Source of the DNA: Teichococcus aestuarii
GTDB taxonomy: Bacteria; Pseudomonadota; Alphaproteobacteria; Acetobacterales; Acetobacteraceae
Reading direction: 5' to 3'
NCBI RefSeq assembly: GCF_003116135.1
Contig: NZ_PDOA01000001.1
Location: 496,001-560,000, forward strand
DNA length: 64,000 nucleotides
Shown here: positions 25,200 through 33,538 of the stretch, piece by piece
How positions within the stretch are numbered: position 1 is the stretch's first letter
Layout of the letters: every line of letters begins with the position of its first letter
Translations under genes and position numbers: made by a program
The notes under the pieces: model-generated
Told to the model about the DNA's origin: nothing
Databases searched by the model: none
What the model saw: the letters and a program-made list of their open reading frames with translations, nothing else

Positions 25200-26693
25200 A
25201 TGCGCATCGCCATCGGCGGTTTCCTGCACGAGAGCCATTCCTTCGCGCCACGCTCGACGGAGTGGGAGGATTTTGTCCATCCCGGCGGCTTCCCGGCTTT
25301 CCAGCGCGGCGCCACGCTGCTCGACACGCTGCGGCCGAGCGCGGTGCCGGCGGCCGGCGCCATCGCGGTGGGCGAGAAGCGGGGCGACACGCTGGTGCCG
25401 CTCGCCTGGGCCTTCGCCAACCCGGCCGGGCCGGTGCGCGCGGCGGCCTTCGAGCGCATCGCCGCCTGCATCGTGGCCGACCTCACCGCGGCGTTGATGG
25501 AGGCGCCGCTGGACGGCGTCTATCTCGACCTGCACGGCGCCATGGTGGCCGAGGACTACCCCGATGCCGAGGGCGAGCTGCTGCGCCGCGTGCGCGCCGT
25601 GGTGGGCGCCGAAGTGCCCATCGCCGCCAGCCTCGACCCGCATTGCAACCTGACCGAGCAGATGGTGCGGCTGGCCGATGTGCTGGTGCCCTTCCGCACC
25701 TATCCGCATGTGGACATGAAGCCCGCCGGCGCCCGCGCCATGGAGCTGCTCGGCGCCCGCATCGCGCGCGGCGCGCCCTATGCCCGCGCCTTCCGCCAGC
25801 TCGACTACTGGATCTCGCTCACCGCGCAATGCACGCTGGTGGAGCCGATGAAGGGGATCATGGACCTCCGCGCCAGCCTCGCCGAACGGCCGGGCGTGGT
25901 GGAGCTCGGCTTCTGCTTCGGCTTCCCCTATGCCGACTTCGCCGATTGCGGCGTGGCGCTGGCCTGCTACGCAGAGGACCAGAACGCCGCCGATGCCGCC
26001 GCCGACGCGCTGCTGGCCGAGCTGGCGGCGCGCGAGCCGCGCTTCGCCGGCGGCGTGGCGCCGGCGGCGGAGGGCGTGGCCGAGGCCATCGCCATCGCCG
26101 CGCGCAACCCCGGCAAGCCCGTGGTGCTGGCCGACACGCAGGACAACCCCGGCGGCGGCGGCCATGGCGACACCACCGGCCTGCTGGCCGAGCTGGTGCG
26201 GCAGGGCGCCGATGCCGTGCTGGGCCTGATCAACGACGCCGAGAGCGCGGCCGCCTGCCACGCGGCGGGCGAGGGCGCCGAGGTGACGCTGAAGCTCGGC
26301 GGCAAGTCGGATGGCGCGCCGCTGGAGGTGACGGGGCGGGTGCTGAGGCTCTCGGACGGGTGCTTCACCTGCACCGGCCCGATGACCGGCGGCAACACCG
26401 CCGATCTCGGCCCTTCGGCGCTGCTCGGCATCGGTGGCGTGAAGGTGGTCGTGGTCAGCCGCAAGATGCAGGCGCATGACCAGGCGCTGTTCCGGCACCT
26501 GGGCGTGGAGCCGGCGGCGGAGAAGATCGTGGCGGTGAAGAGCAGCGTGCATTTCCGCGCCGACTTCCAGCCGCTGGCGGAGCAGGTGATCGTCGTGGCG
26601 GCGCCCGGCCCCGTGGTGGCCGACCCGTCCTCGCTGCCTTTCCAGAATCTCCGCGAGGGCCTGCGCACCCGGCCGCACGGCGCGAATGCTTGA
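25200..26693 (+). CDS. M81 family metallopeptidase (MlrC-like)
   Basis: 497-aa protein of the MlrC family, named from an enzyme that finishes breakdown of linear microcystin peptides. It starts MRIAIGGFLHESHSFAP, typical of the family. Likely zinc ligands are in SLDPHCNLTEQM (Asp, His) and YPHVDMKP (His). Later blocks include DTQDNPGGGGHGDTTGL and the C-terminal VVSRKMQAHDQALF. The substrate is unknown; homologues occur in many soil bacteria beside ABC importers. It is the last gene of the operon, five bases after the carbamoylase stop, and is followed by a strong compound terminator. Confidence 0.92.
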   Translation: MRIAIGGFLHESHSFAPRSTEWEDFVHPGGFPAFQRGATLLDTLRPSAVPAAGAIAVGEKRGDTLVPLAWAFANPAGPVRAAAFERIAACIVADLTAALMEAPLDGVYLDLHGAMVAEDYPDAEGELLRRVRAVVGAEVPIAASLDPHCNLTEQMVRLADVLVPFRTYPHVDMKPAGARAMELLGARIARGAPYARAFRQLDYWISLTAQCTLVEPMKGIMDLRASLAERPGVVELGFCFGFPYADFADCGVALACYAEDQNAADAAADALLAELAAREPRFAGGVAPAAEGVAEAIAIAARNPGKPVVLADTQDNPGGGGHGDTTGLLAELVRQGADAVLGLINDAESAAACHAAGEGAEVTLKLGGKSDGAPLEVTGRVLRLSDGCFTCTGPMTGGNTADLGPSALLGIGGVKVVVVSRKMQAHDQALFRHLGVEPAAEKIVAVKSSVHFRADFQPLAEQVIVVAAPGPVVADPSSLPFQNLREGLRTRPHGANA

Positions 26694-26705
26694 GTAAGCA
26701 AAGAA

Positions 26706-26820
26706 GTTCTTTTTTGTAAAAAAGAACCAAAAAACTTTTTCCAGTCTGGCGTGGCGCTAACCGATAGCGTGACGCCAAACTGAAAAAGTCTTTTTGCTTC
26801 TTTTTCTTCAGAAAAAGAAG
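26706..26820. terminator. Compound bidirectional terminator: three stacked inverted repeats
   Basis: Between convergent stops lie three perfect or near-perfect stems: GTTCTTTTTT/AAAAAAGAAC (26706-26715 and 26718-26727); a long arm CTTTTT...GCGCTA paired with TAGCGT...AAAAAG (26735-26759 and 26765-26788, few mismatches); and CTTCTTTTTCT/AGAAAAAGAAG (26797-26807 and 26810-26820). A/T runs flank them on both sides, so termination in both directions is expected. This is the most AT-rich patch of the region. Confidence 0.8.
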
Positions 26821-26821
26821 G

Positions 26822-27760
26822 TTACTTCTCCTGCTTCTCTGCCAGGAAGGCCCGCACCGCCTCGGCCTTCGGCATCGGCGCCACCGCGCCATACCCCGTG
26901 GTGGCCAGCGCGGCGGCGGCGTTGGCGTAGCGCGCCGCTTCCTCCAGCGTGTCCCCCGCCACGAAGCGTGCCAGGAAATTGCCGGCGAAGGTGTCGCCCG
27001 CGCCGGTGGCGTCCACCGCCTTGACCTTGCGGCCGGGCAGGGTGGTGCGCCCCTCGCGCGTGGCCACCATCACGCCGTCCTTGCCGAGCTTCAGGATCAC
27101 GCGCGGCGCCATCTCCAGGTAGAAATCGGCGATGGCATCGGGCTGATCCAGCCCGGTCAGCGCGGTGGCGTCGTCGTAGCTGGGCAGGGCGATATCGGCC
27201 ATGCGCAGCGCCGCGTGGATGGTGGCCCGCGCCCGCGGCAGCGGCCAGAGGGCGCGGCGCAGGTTGGTGTCGTAGGATACGGTGACGCCGGCCGCGCGCG
27301 CGATCTCCATGGCGCGGAAGCAGGCATCCGCCGCGCTGGCCGAGATGGCCTGGCTGATGCCCGAGACGTGCAGCACCCTGGCCGCGCGGATGGCGTCCTC
27401 CGGCATGTCGTCCGGCGCCATGCGGCTGGCGGCGCTGCCGGCGCGGTAGAAGGTGAAGGCGTGCCCCTCCGGCCCGTGCGTGACGAAGTAGATGCCGGTG
27501 GGCGCGTCCTTGCGGCGGATCACCGTGCTGGAATCCACCCCCTCGCGCGCCCAGAGCGCCATGAAGCTGTCGCCCGGCGCGTCCTGGCCGAGGGCGGTGA
27601 TGTAGCCCGCCCTGGCCCCCGCGCGCGCGGCGGCGACGGCGGCGTTGGAGGTGTCCCCGCCATGGCCTTCGAGGTAGAGGGCGCGCCCCGTCTCATCGGG
27701 CGGGAGTTGGTTGAACTCCAGCATCGGCTCGCCCAGGCAGAGGATCTCCGCCGCGCTCAT
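26822..27760 (-). CDS. kdgK: 2-dehydro-3-deoxygluconokinase (PfkB family)
   Basis: Sugar kinase of 312 aa that phosphorylates 2-keto-3-deoxygluconate to KDPG. Ribokinase-fold motifs are present: the N-terminal ILCLGEPMLEFNQ, GGDTSNAAVAAARAGARAGY, the mid-protein SYDTNLRRALWP, and the catalytic PfkB signature VDATGAGDTFAGNFLARF with the base Asp. FYRAGSAASRM fits the KDG-kinase group. The ATG overlaps the eda stop by 4 bp, so the two are co-translated, and eda uses this enzyme's product. The 3' end meets a compound terminator. Confidence 0.9.
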   Translation of the reverse strand: MSAAEILCLGEPMLEFNQLPPDETGRALYLEGHGGDTSNAAVAAARAGARAGYITALGQDAPGDSFMALWAREGVDSSTVIRRKDAPTGIYFVTHGPEGHAFTFYRAGSAASRMAPDDMPEDAIRAARVLHVSGISQAISASAADACFRAMEIARAAGVTVSYDTNLRRALWPLPRARATIHAALRMADIALPSYDDATALTGLDQPDAIADFYLEMAPRVILKLGKDGVMVATREGRTTLPGRKVKAVDATGAGDTFAGNFLARFVAGDTLEEAARYANAAAALATTGYGAVAPMPKAEAVRAFLAEKQEK

Positions 27761-28389
27761 GCCTGCATGATTCCGAGCGCCTCGCGCGCCGCGGCCTGCA
27801 CCGCCTCGCGGTTGCCGGCGGCGATCGCCTTCTCGTCCACCAGCTTGCCGCCGATGCCGACGAAGGCGGCGCCGGCCGCGATATACTCGCCCGCGTTGCG
27901 CGCATCGACGCCGCCCGTGGGGCAGAAATCGACGCCGGGGAACACCGAGCGCAGCGCCTTGACGTGCGCCGGGCCGCCGACCGAGCTGGCCGGGAAGATC
28001 TTGACCACGTCGGCCCCGGCGGCGCGGGCGGCACGCACCTCGGTCGGCGTCAGCGCGCCCATCATCAGGCAGGCGCCGGCCTCGCGGGCGGGCGCGGCGA
28101 GGGCGGGATCGACCCAGGGCGAGACCAGGAAGCGCGCGCCGGCCTGGATGCAGGCCTCGGCCCGGGCGGCATCCGGCACCGTGCCGGCGCCGACCAGCAG
28201 GCCCGGCTCGGCCGCCAGCTCGCGGATGACGGAGAGCGCGTCCGGAATGGTCAGGGTGATCTCGAAGATGGTGATGCCGGCATCGCGCAGCCATTGCGCG
28301 GCGGTGGCGGCATGGGCGGCGGTGCTGGTGCGCACCACGGGCACGATGCGGGCGGCGCGAAAGGTGTCGATCAACGGATGCGGGGCCAC
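27757..28389 (-). CDS. eda: KDPG/KHG aldolase
   Basis: Class I aldolase of 210 aa that splits 2-keto-3-deoxy-6-phosphogluconate into pyruvate and glyceraldehyde 3-phosphate. The catalytic glutamate is E43 in IFEITLTIPD and the Schiff-base lysine is K130 in DVVKIFPAS. GAGTVPDAARAEACIQAGA and CPTGGVDARNAGEYIAAGA are also typical. The start is GTG at 28389 with AAGGA upstream. It is transcribed ahead of kdgK, making a lower Entner-Doudoroff or sugar-acid module; edd is not in the window. Confidence 0.95.
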   Translation of the reverse strand: MAPHPLIDTFRAARIVPVVRTSTAAHAATAAQWLRDAGITIFEITLTIPDALSVIRELAAEPGLLVGAGTVPDAARAEACIQAGARFLVSPWVDPALAAPAREAGACLMMGALTPTEVRAARAAGADVVKIFPASSVGGPAHVKALRSVFPGVDFCPTGGVDARNAGEYIAAGAAFVGIGGKLVDEKAIAAGNREAVQAAAREALGIMQA

Positions 28390-28529
28390 GGATACTGTCC
28401 TTCACGGCGTGCAGGGCGTGCGTCGCGCCCAGGGGCGCGGGGGCCGCAGGCTAGCCGCGCGGGGCGGGGCCGTGAAGCGGGTGGCGGCATTTTGCCGGCC
28501 GTGACCGGAAGGCGGGAAGCCAGGCGGCT

Positions 28530-28811
28530 TCAGGCCATCGAGGCGAGCTTGCCGGCGGTCTTTTCCAGCGTGCGCGCGGCGGCGTGGGCGTGCTGCACCT
28601 TCTCGGCGGTGCGGCCGAGCGTCTCCTGGTAGCTGTGCACCTGGGTGGCGAGGCCACCGGTCGCGTCGCGCAACGCGGCGAGGTTCTGGCGGAACTCGGC
28701 GACGGCGTGCGCCTGGGCGGACAGGGCGGTCTCCAGCTTGCGCAGGGCCAGGCGGAGCCGGTCCTCCGGGGTCTGGGGGAAGGCCAGCAGGGGGGCGGGT
28801 TCAGGCTCCAT
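28530..28811 (-). CDS. Hypothetical coiled-coil protein
   Basis: Not recognised. The 93-aa product is almost entirely helical, with heptad-like spacing of Leu/Ala from about 18 to 90 (RLRLALRKLETALSAQAHAV, FRQNLAALRDATGGL, TAEKVQHAHAAARTLEKTAG). There are no cysteines, membrane segments or signal. It could be a small structural or phasin-like partner, but that is a guess. It lies upstream of eda on the same strand with a 140-bp gap and is divergent from the Hsp70-like gene. Confidence 0.6.
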   Translation of the reverse strand: MEPEPAPLLAFPQTPEDRLRLALRKLETALSAQAHAVAEFRQNLAALRDATGGLATQVHSYQETLGRTAEKVQHAHAAARTLEKTAGKLASMA

Positions 28812-28992
28812 GCGGGATCTCTCGGCTACATGTTAACGGGATATGAACGGTAGCCGATCGCAAAACCTGGGATAAGTCAAAAAATAGATAACCGCTTTGC
28901 CATCTTCGCGAGCAAGGCGAGCCGAATCGCCATTCCCCCGCCGCGCCCGATCTGCTCTAACGCCCGGCCCTCGAACGGCCCGGGCATGCACC

Positions 28993-30273
28993 ATGTCGGA
29001 CATCATCGGCATCGACTTCGGCACCACGAACAGCGTCATCGCCCTGCGCGACGGGGAGGGGCGGGTGGCGACGGTGCGCTACCAGGTGGGCGGCAAGGTG
29101 CTGGACACCTTCCGCTCCCTGCTCTGCTTCTGGGCGGAGGAGACCGGCCCCTCGCGCGGGAAGCTGCAGCACGCCGCCGGCCCGCACGCCATCGAGGCCT
29201 ATCTGGACGACCCGCTCGGCAGCCGGCTCATCATGTCGATGAAGAGCTACCTGGCCAGCCGCAGCTTCACCGAGACCCGCATCTTCGGCCGGAGCTACGG
29301 GCTGGAGGAGCTGATCTCGCTGTTCCTGCGCGCGCTGGCCGGGCATGCCATGGGCGGCGCCGCGCTGGGTGCCGCGCGGGTGGTGGCGGGGCGGCCGGTG
29401 CGCTTCGTGGGCGAGCAGGCGGATGACGCGCTGGCCGAGCGCCGGCTGCGCTCCGCCTTCGCCGGCGCCGGCTGGGAATCGCTCGACTTCGCGCTGGAGC
29501 CCGAGGCGGCCGGGCACCGCTTCGCCGCCGGGCTGGACGGGGCCGCGCATGTGCTGGTGGGCGATTTCGGCGGCGGCACCAGCGACTTCTCGCTGCTGCG
29601 CTACGAGCCGGGCGCGGCGCGGCGCGTCACCGCGCTGGGCCATTCCGGCGTCGGCATCGCCGGAGACGCCTTCGACTACCGGATCATCGACAACGTGGTT
29701 TCGCCGCGCCTCGGCAAGGGCGGCAGCTACCGGGTGATGGGCACGGCGCTGCCGGTGCCGCCCAGCTTCTACACCAGCTTCGCCCGCTGGCACCGGCTCT
29801 CGCTGATGCGCGCGCCGCGTACCCTGCGCGAGATCGGCGAGGTGGCGCGCGCCGCCGACCATCCGGAGCAGCTGCACCACCTGATCCGGCTGGTGGAGGA
29901 CGAGGCGGGCTATGCGCTCTACCAGGCCGTCTCCGGCGTGAAGGCGGCACTCTCCGGCGCCGAGGCGGCGGTGCTGCGCTTCCGCCACGGCGGCTTCGCG
30001 CTGGAGGAGACGGTGCGGCGGGCGGATTTCGAGGCCTGGATCGCGCCCGAGCTGGCGCAGTTCGGCGGGGCGGTGGACCAGGCCCTGGCCGAGGCCGGGC
30101 TGCCGGCGGGGGCGGTGGACCGCGTCTTCCTCACCGGCGGGTCATCCCTGGTGCCGGCGGTGCGGCGGCTGTTCGAGGCGCGCTTCGGCGCCGAGCGGGT
30201 GGCGCATGGCGGCGAGTTCGTCTCGGTCGCCGAGGGGCTGGCGCTGATCGGCGCGGAGCGGGTGGCGGCCTAG
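28993..30273 (+). CDS. Hsp70-family ATPase without substrate-binding domain (YegD-like)
   Basis: 426-aa actin-fold ATPase. The first phosphate loop is IGIDFGTTNSVIAL (about 4-17), the second is GDFGGGTSDFSLL near 190, and the adenosine motif FLTGGSSLVPAVRRLFEARF is near 375. The protein ends there, so the beta-sandwich and lid of DnaK are absent, which matches the YegD group. Client and partner are unknown. Its stop overlaps by 4 bp the stop of a convergent glycosyltransferase-like gene. ATG 28993 was chosen because homology begins exactly there; no strong ribosome site is visible. Confidence 0.88.
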   Translation: MSDIIGIDFGTTNSVIALRDGEGRVATVRYQVGGKVLDTFRSLLCFWAEETGPSRGKLQHAAGPHAIEAYLDDPLGSRLIMSMKSYLASRSFTETRIFGRSYGLEELISLFLRALAGHAMGGAALGAARVVAGRPVRFVGEQADDALAERRLRSAFAGAGWESLDFALEPEAAGHRFAAGLDGAAHVLVGDFGGGTSDFSLLRYEPGAARRVTALGHSGVGIAGDAFDYRIIDNVVSPRLGKGGSYRVMGTALPVPPSFYTSFARWHRLSLMRAPRTLREIGEVARAADHPEQLHHLIRLVEDEAGYALYQAVSGVKAALSGAEAAVLRFRHGGFALEETVRRADFEAWIAPELAQFGGAVDQALAEAGLPAGAVDRVFLTGGSSLVPAVRRLFEARFGAERVAHGGEFVSVAEGLALIGAERVAA

Positions 30274-31964
30274 CCGGCCTCCCACTCCGCGGGCGCCGGC
30301 CGCGCCTGGCGGCGCAGGGCGAGGGCGGCGGCGCAGGGCACGGCCAGCAGCAGCAGCACACCCGCCCAGCCCAGCCCCTGCGCCCCGCCAAGGCCCAGGC
30401 TGCCGGCCGCGCCGGCCAGCAGCGCCAGCAGCAGGCTGACCAGCCGGTGCGGCCTGCCCGTCTCGGCCGTGGGTGCCAGGGCGGCGCGCCACAATGCGGC
30501 GCCACGCTCCGGCATCGTCGCCAGGGCGGCGAGGCCGGCCAGGGCGCGGTACCCGCGGGGCGCCAGCAGTGCCGCCTGCGCCAGGCGGAACAGCGGCAAC
30601 ATCAGCGCCGGCAGCAGGAAGGGCAGCAGGGGCGCGGCCTCCAGCAGGCGCGCGGCGGCCAGGGCCAGGGTCCAGGGCAGGGCGAGCACCGCCAGGGCCA
30701 GCCACAGCGCATCGCCCGCCGAGGCCGCCGGCTCGGCCAGCAGGTGGCGGCGCTGCGCCGGCGAAAGGCCGCGGTGCCGCGGGTTCAGCAGGGCGGCGCC
30801 ATGCCGGCGCAGCCCGTGCAGCAGCCCCGCCACGCTGGCCTGCGGCACCGCCGGCACATGGCCGGCGGCCAGGCCATCGGCCAGCTCCAGCCCGTCCCAG
30901 CCCTGGCGCAGCAGGCGCAGCCCCAGCTCGGCCGGCTGGCAGGGGGCGGCCTCGTCCCAGCCGCCCGCCATCTCCAGCGCCGGCCGGCGGATCAGCGCCA
31001 GGGCCGGGCGCAGCGGCACGGCGCGGTGTTCGTTGCGGGCCCGCTGCACGCGCGGCCAGCGCGAGGCATCGGCCGCGTGGGCCAGCCGCTCGGCCAGCGG
31101 CGCGCCCCGCTCCGGCGCGCAGGCGGCGGCCTGCACGAAGCCGAGGCCGGGGTCGCGGAAGAAGGGCACGGCGTGGCGCAGCCAGTCCGGCTGCACACGG
31201 CAGCCCGGCTCCAGCGTGGCCACCAGCGCGGCATCCGGCGCCATCTCGCGCAGGGCGAAGTTGCGCGCCGCCCGCTGCCCGGCGCCGAGATGGAAGAAGC
31301 GGAAGCGCGGGCCGAGCCGGGCGCAGTGCTCGGCCACCGGCTCCCAACTCTCGGGGCTATGGCTGCTGTCCAGCACCAGCACCTCCAGCGCGCCGTAATC
31401 CAGCTCCGCGAGGTGGTCCAGCGTGTCGCGCAGCAGGGCAGGCGGCATGTCCTGCGTCGGCAGATGCACCGAGACACGCGGCTCCGGCCCGCCTGCCTGC
31501 CCCAGCGCGGGGTGGCGGCGTCGGTAGGCGCGCGCGAACAGCGAATCGGCCAGCAGCCGCGCCTCCCACAGCAGCAGCAGCGCCATGGGCAGGAGAAGGA
31601 CGAGCAGCGCCAGCCAGGCCGGATGCGACGCCAGCCCCTGCCGCGCCAGGACAGCCAGCCCACCGGCCAGGAGTTGCCCCGGCAGCGCCACCATCAGCAG
31701 GCCGGGCCAGCGCAGGCCGCCCGCGCCGCGCAGCGCCCAGGCGCCGCCGCGCAGGCCCGCCAGCGCCGCGCCGCCTCCCCAGGCAACGGCCCCGCCGCCG
31801 CCCGCCGCCCACCACGCCGCCCCCTGCGCCAGCGCGAGCAGTGGCAGCAGCGCCCAGAGCAGCGGAGCGGGCGCGTGGCCACCCCGCCCGCCCTGCCGCA
31901 GTGGCATGGGAGCGGCGGAGAGGCCGGCATTGCCCGGAACAGGGCGTAGGGCGCGTGCATTCAT
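30270..31964 (-). CDS. Family 2 glycosyltransferase-like membrane protein with degenerate catalytic motifs
   Basis: 564-aa protein with about four hydrophobic segments before and four after a GT2-like domain at about 160-400. The fold is recognisable: RVSVHLPTQDMPPALLRDTL, EVLVLDSSHSPESWEPVAEH, GPRFRFFHLGAG and PAELGLRLLRQGW. However, the positions of the catalytic motifs have changed. The DxD region reads ATLEPGCRVQPDWL (about 249-262), the TED region reads CQPAELGLR (about 342-350), and the QxxRW region reads HGLRRHGAA (about 383-391). It therefore looks catalytically dead or altered. It may be a regulatory or scaffold paralogue of a beta-glycan synthase. It is divergent from a CNNM protein. 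Confidence 0.75.
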   Translation of the reverse strand: MNARALRPVPGNAGLSAAPMPLRQGGRGGHAPAPLLWALLPLLALAQGAAWWAAGGGGAVAWGGGAALAGLRGGAWALRGAGGLRWPGLLMVALPGQLLAGGLAVLARQGLASHPAWLALLVLLLPMALLLLWEARLLADSLFARAYRRRHPALGQAGGPEPRVSVHLPTQDMPPALLRDTLDHLAELDYGALEVLVLDSSHSPESWEPVAEHCARLGPRFRFFHLGAGQRAARNFALREMAPDAALVATLEPGCRVQPDWLRHAVPFFRDPGLGFVQAAACAPERGAPLAERLAHAADASRWPRVQRARNEHRAVPLRPALALIRRPALEMAGGWDEAAPCQPAELGLRLLRQGWDGLELADGLAAGHVPAVPQASVAGLLHGLRRHGAALLNPRHRGLSPAQRRHLLAEPAASAGDALWLALAVLALPWTLALAAARLLEAAPLLPFLLPALMLPLFRLAQAALLAPRGYRALAGLAALATMPERGAALWRAALAPTAETGRPHRLVSLLLALLAGAAGSLGLGGAQGLGWAGVLLLLAVPCAAALALRRQARPAPAEWEAG

Positions 31965-32134
31965 GGCGTTCCGACTCCAGACGGCGGTGCGCGTCGCGCG
32001 ATGACTCCTCCTATGCGGGTGCCCTGCGGCGGTGGATCGGCGTCTTGATGGCAGGAATGGGGCCTGAAGGCGTGACCCATCCCGGGCGAGGGGCTAGAAC
32101 CGCCGCCTGCACCCCCAACGGAGACCGCCCCGCC

Positions 32135-33436
32135 ATGGGTATCGCCATCGAGATCGGCGTGATTTTGCTGCTCGTCCTGCTGAATGGCGTCTTCGCGATG
32201 AGCGAGCTGGCGATCGTCTCCTCGCGCCGCGTGCGGCTGCTCGGCCTGCAGCGGAGCGGACGGGCCGGCGCCAGCACGGCGCTGGAACTGGCGGAGGATC
32301 CGCAGCGCTTCCTGCCCACGGTGCAGGTCGGCATCACGCTGGTCGGCGTGCTGGCGGGCGCCTTCGCCGGGCAGGGGCTGGCGCAGCGGCTGGGCGGGCT
32401 GCTGGCGCAGATCCCGGGGCTCGAGACCTATGCCAGCCAGATCGCCCTCGGGCTGGTGGTGCTGGGCATCACCTATCTCTCGCTGATCCTGGGCGAGCTG
32501 GTGCCGAAGCAGCTGGCGCTGCGCAACCCGGAGGCGGTGGCGGTGCTGGTGGCGCGGCCGATGTCGCTGCTCTCCCGCGTCGCGGCGCCGATGGTTTGGC
32601 TGCTCTCCCGCTCCTCGGCGCTGGTGCTGGGGCTGCTCGGCGCGAGCAAGCCGGTCTCCACCACCATCACGGAGGAGGAGGTGCGCGCCGCCGTGGCCGA
32701 GGGCGCCGAGGCCGGCGCGCTGGAGCGCGAGGAGCATCACATGATCGAGCGCGTGCTGCGGCTGGCCGACAAGCCGGTGCGCGCGCTGATGACGCCGCGC
32801 ACCGAGGTGGAGTGGATCGACCGCAATGCCGGCCCCGAGGAGGTTGCGGCGCGGCTGCGCGCCAGCACGGTGACGCGCTTCGTGGTGGCGGACGGGCGGA
32901 TCGACAACGTGGTGGGCGTGGTGGCGGCGAAGGACCTGCTGGACCAGATCCTCACCGGCGCGCCGCTGGACCTGAAGGCCGCGCTGCGCCAGGCCTCCGT
33001 GCTGCCCGACGGCCTCTCGGCGCTGGACGGGCTGGCCCGGCTGCGCAAGGACCCGCTCGGCATCGCGCTGGTGATGGACGAGTATGGCAGCTTCGAGGGC
33101 GTGGTGACCGCCTCCGACCTGCTGGAGGCGATCGTGGGCGAGCTGGGCCCGGCGCCGGCGCCGCAGGCCGGCGGCGTGGTGGAGCGCCACGATGGCAGCC
33201 TGCTGCTCGACGGCATGATGGCCAGCGACGAGCTGCGCGCCCGCCTGGACCTGCCCGGCCTGCCGGGCGAGGGCAGCTACCACACCGTGGCCGGGCTGGT
33301 GCTGGCGCTGCTGCAGCGCGTGCCGCGCGAGGGCGACCGCATCGCCTGGGCCGGCTGGCGCTTCGAGATCATCGACATGGACGGGCGGCGGATCGACAAG
33401 GTGCTGGTCAGCCAGGACCCCTCCAGCACCGGCTGA
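32135..33436 (+). CDS. Hemolysin/CNNM family protein (DUF21-CBS-CorC_HlyC)
   Basis: 433-aa inner-membrane protein of the CNNM/CorC family, linked to magnesium or cobalt efflux. The N-terminal DUF21 domain (about 1-200) has FAMSELAIVSSRRVRL and the TYLSLILGELVPKQLALRNP block. A CBS pair follows (PVRALMTPRTEVEWIDRN to VMDEYGSFEGVVTASDLLEAI). The C-terminal CorC_HlyC domain (about 345-430) has GEGSYHTVAGLVLALL and a closing FEIIDMDGRRIDKV. Ion specificity cannot be read. It is divergent from the GT2-like gene and convergent with the aldehyde dehydrogenase. Confidence 0.93.
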   Translation: MGIAIEIGVILLLVLLNGVFAMSELAIVSSRRVRLLGLQRSGRAGASTALELAEDPQRFLPTVQVGITLVGVLAGAFAGQGLAQRLGGLLAQIPGLETYASQIALGLVVLGITYLSLILGELVPKQLALRNPEAVAVLVARPMSLLSRVAAPMVWLLSRSSALVLGLLGASKPVSTTITEEEVRAAVAEGAEAGALEREEHHMIERVLRLADKPVRALMTPRTEVEWIDRNAGPEEVAARLRASTVTRFVVADGRIDNVVGVVAAKDLLDQILTGAPLDLKAALRQASVLPDGLSALDGLARLRKDPLGIALVMDEYGSFEGVVTASDLLEAIVGELGPAPAPQAGGVVERHDGSLLLDGMMASDELRARLDLPGLPGEGSYHTVAGLVLALLQRVPREGDRIAWAGWRFEIIDMDGRRIDKVLVSQDPSSTG

Positions 33437-33460
33437 TCCAGCACCGGCTGAGCGGGCATG

Positions 33461-33527
33461 AAAAAGCCCGCGCCTCCCGGGGGAGGCGCGGGCCGGGCCG
33501 TGGCCCCTCCGCCCGCGGGCGGAGGGG
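33461..33527 (-). terminator. Intrinsic terminator of the aldehyde dehydrogenase gene
   Basis: On the minus strand a perfect 13-bp stem (GCCCGCGCCTCCC/GGGAGGCGCGGGC, 33466-33478 and 33481-33493) is followed by TTTTT. A second 11-bp stem (CCCCTCCGCCC/GGGCGGAGGGG, 33504-33514 and 33517-33527) lies nearer the gene. The pair ends transcription from the right and may also stop the convergent CNNM gene. Confidence 0.85.
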
Positions 33528-33538
33528 CGGGCCGGCTG

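Noticed and set aside
30447-31949. Gln/Arg-rich plus-strand frame opposite the GT2-like gene
   Set aside because: Considered because the GT2 motifs are degenerate, but the minus frame keeps clear GT2 similarity, membrane segments and an ATG start, so it is the real gene.
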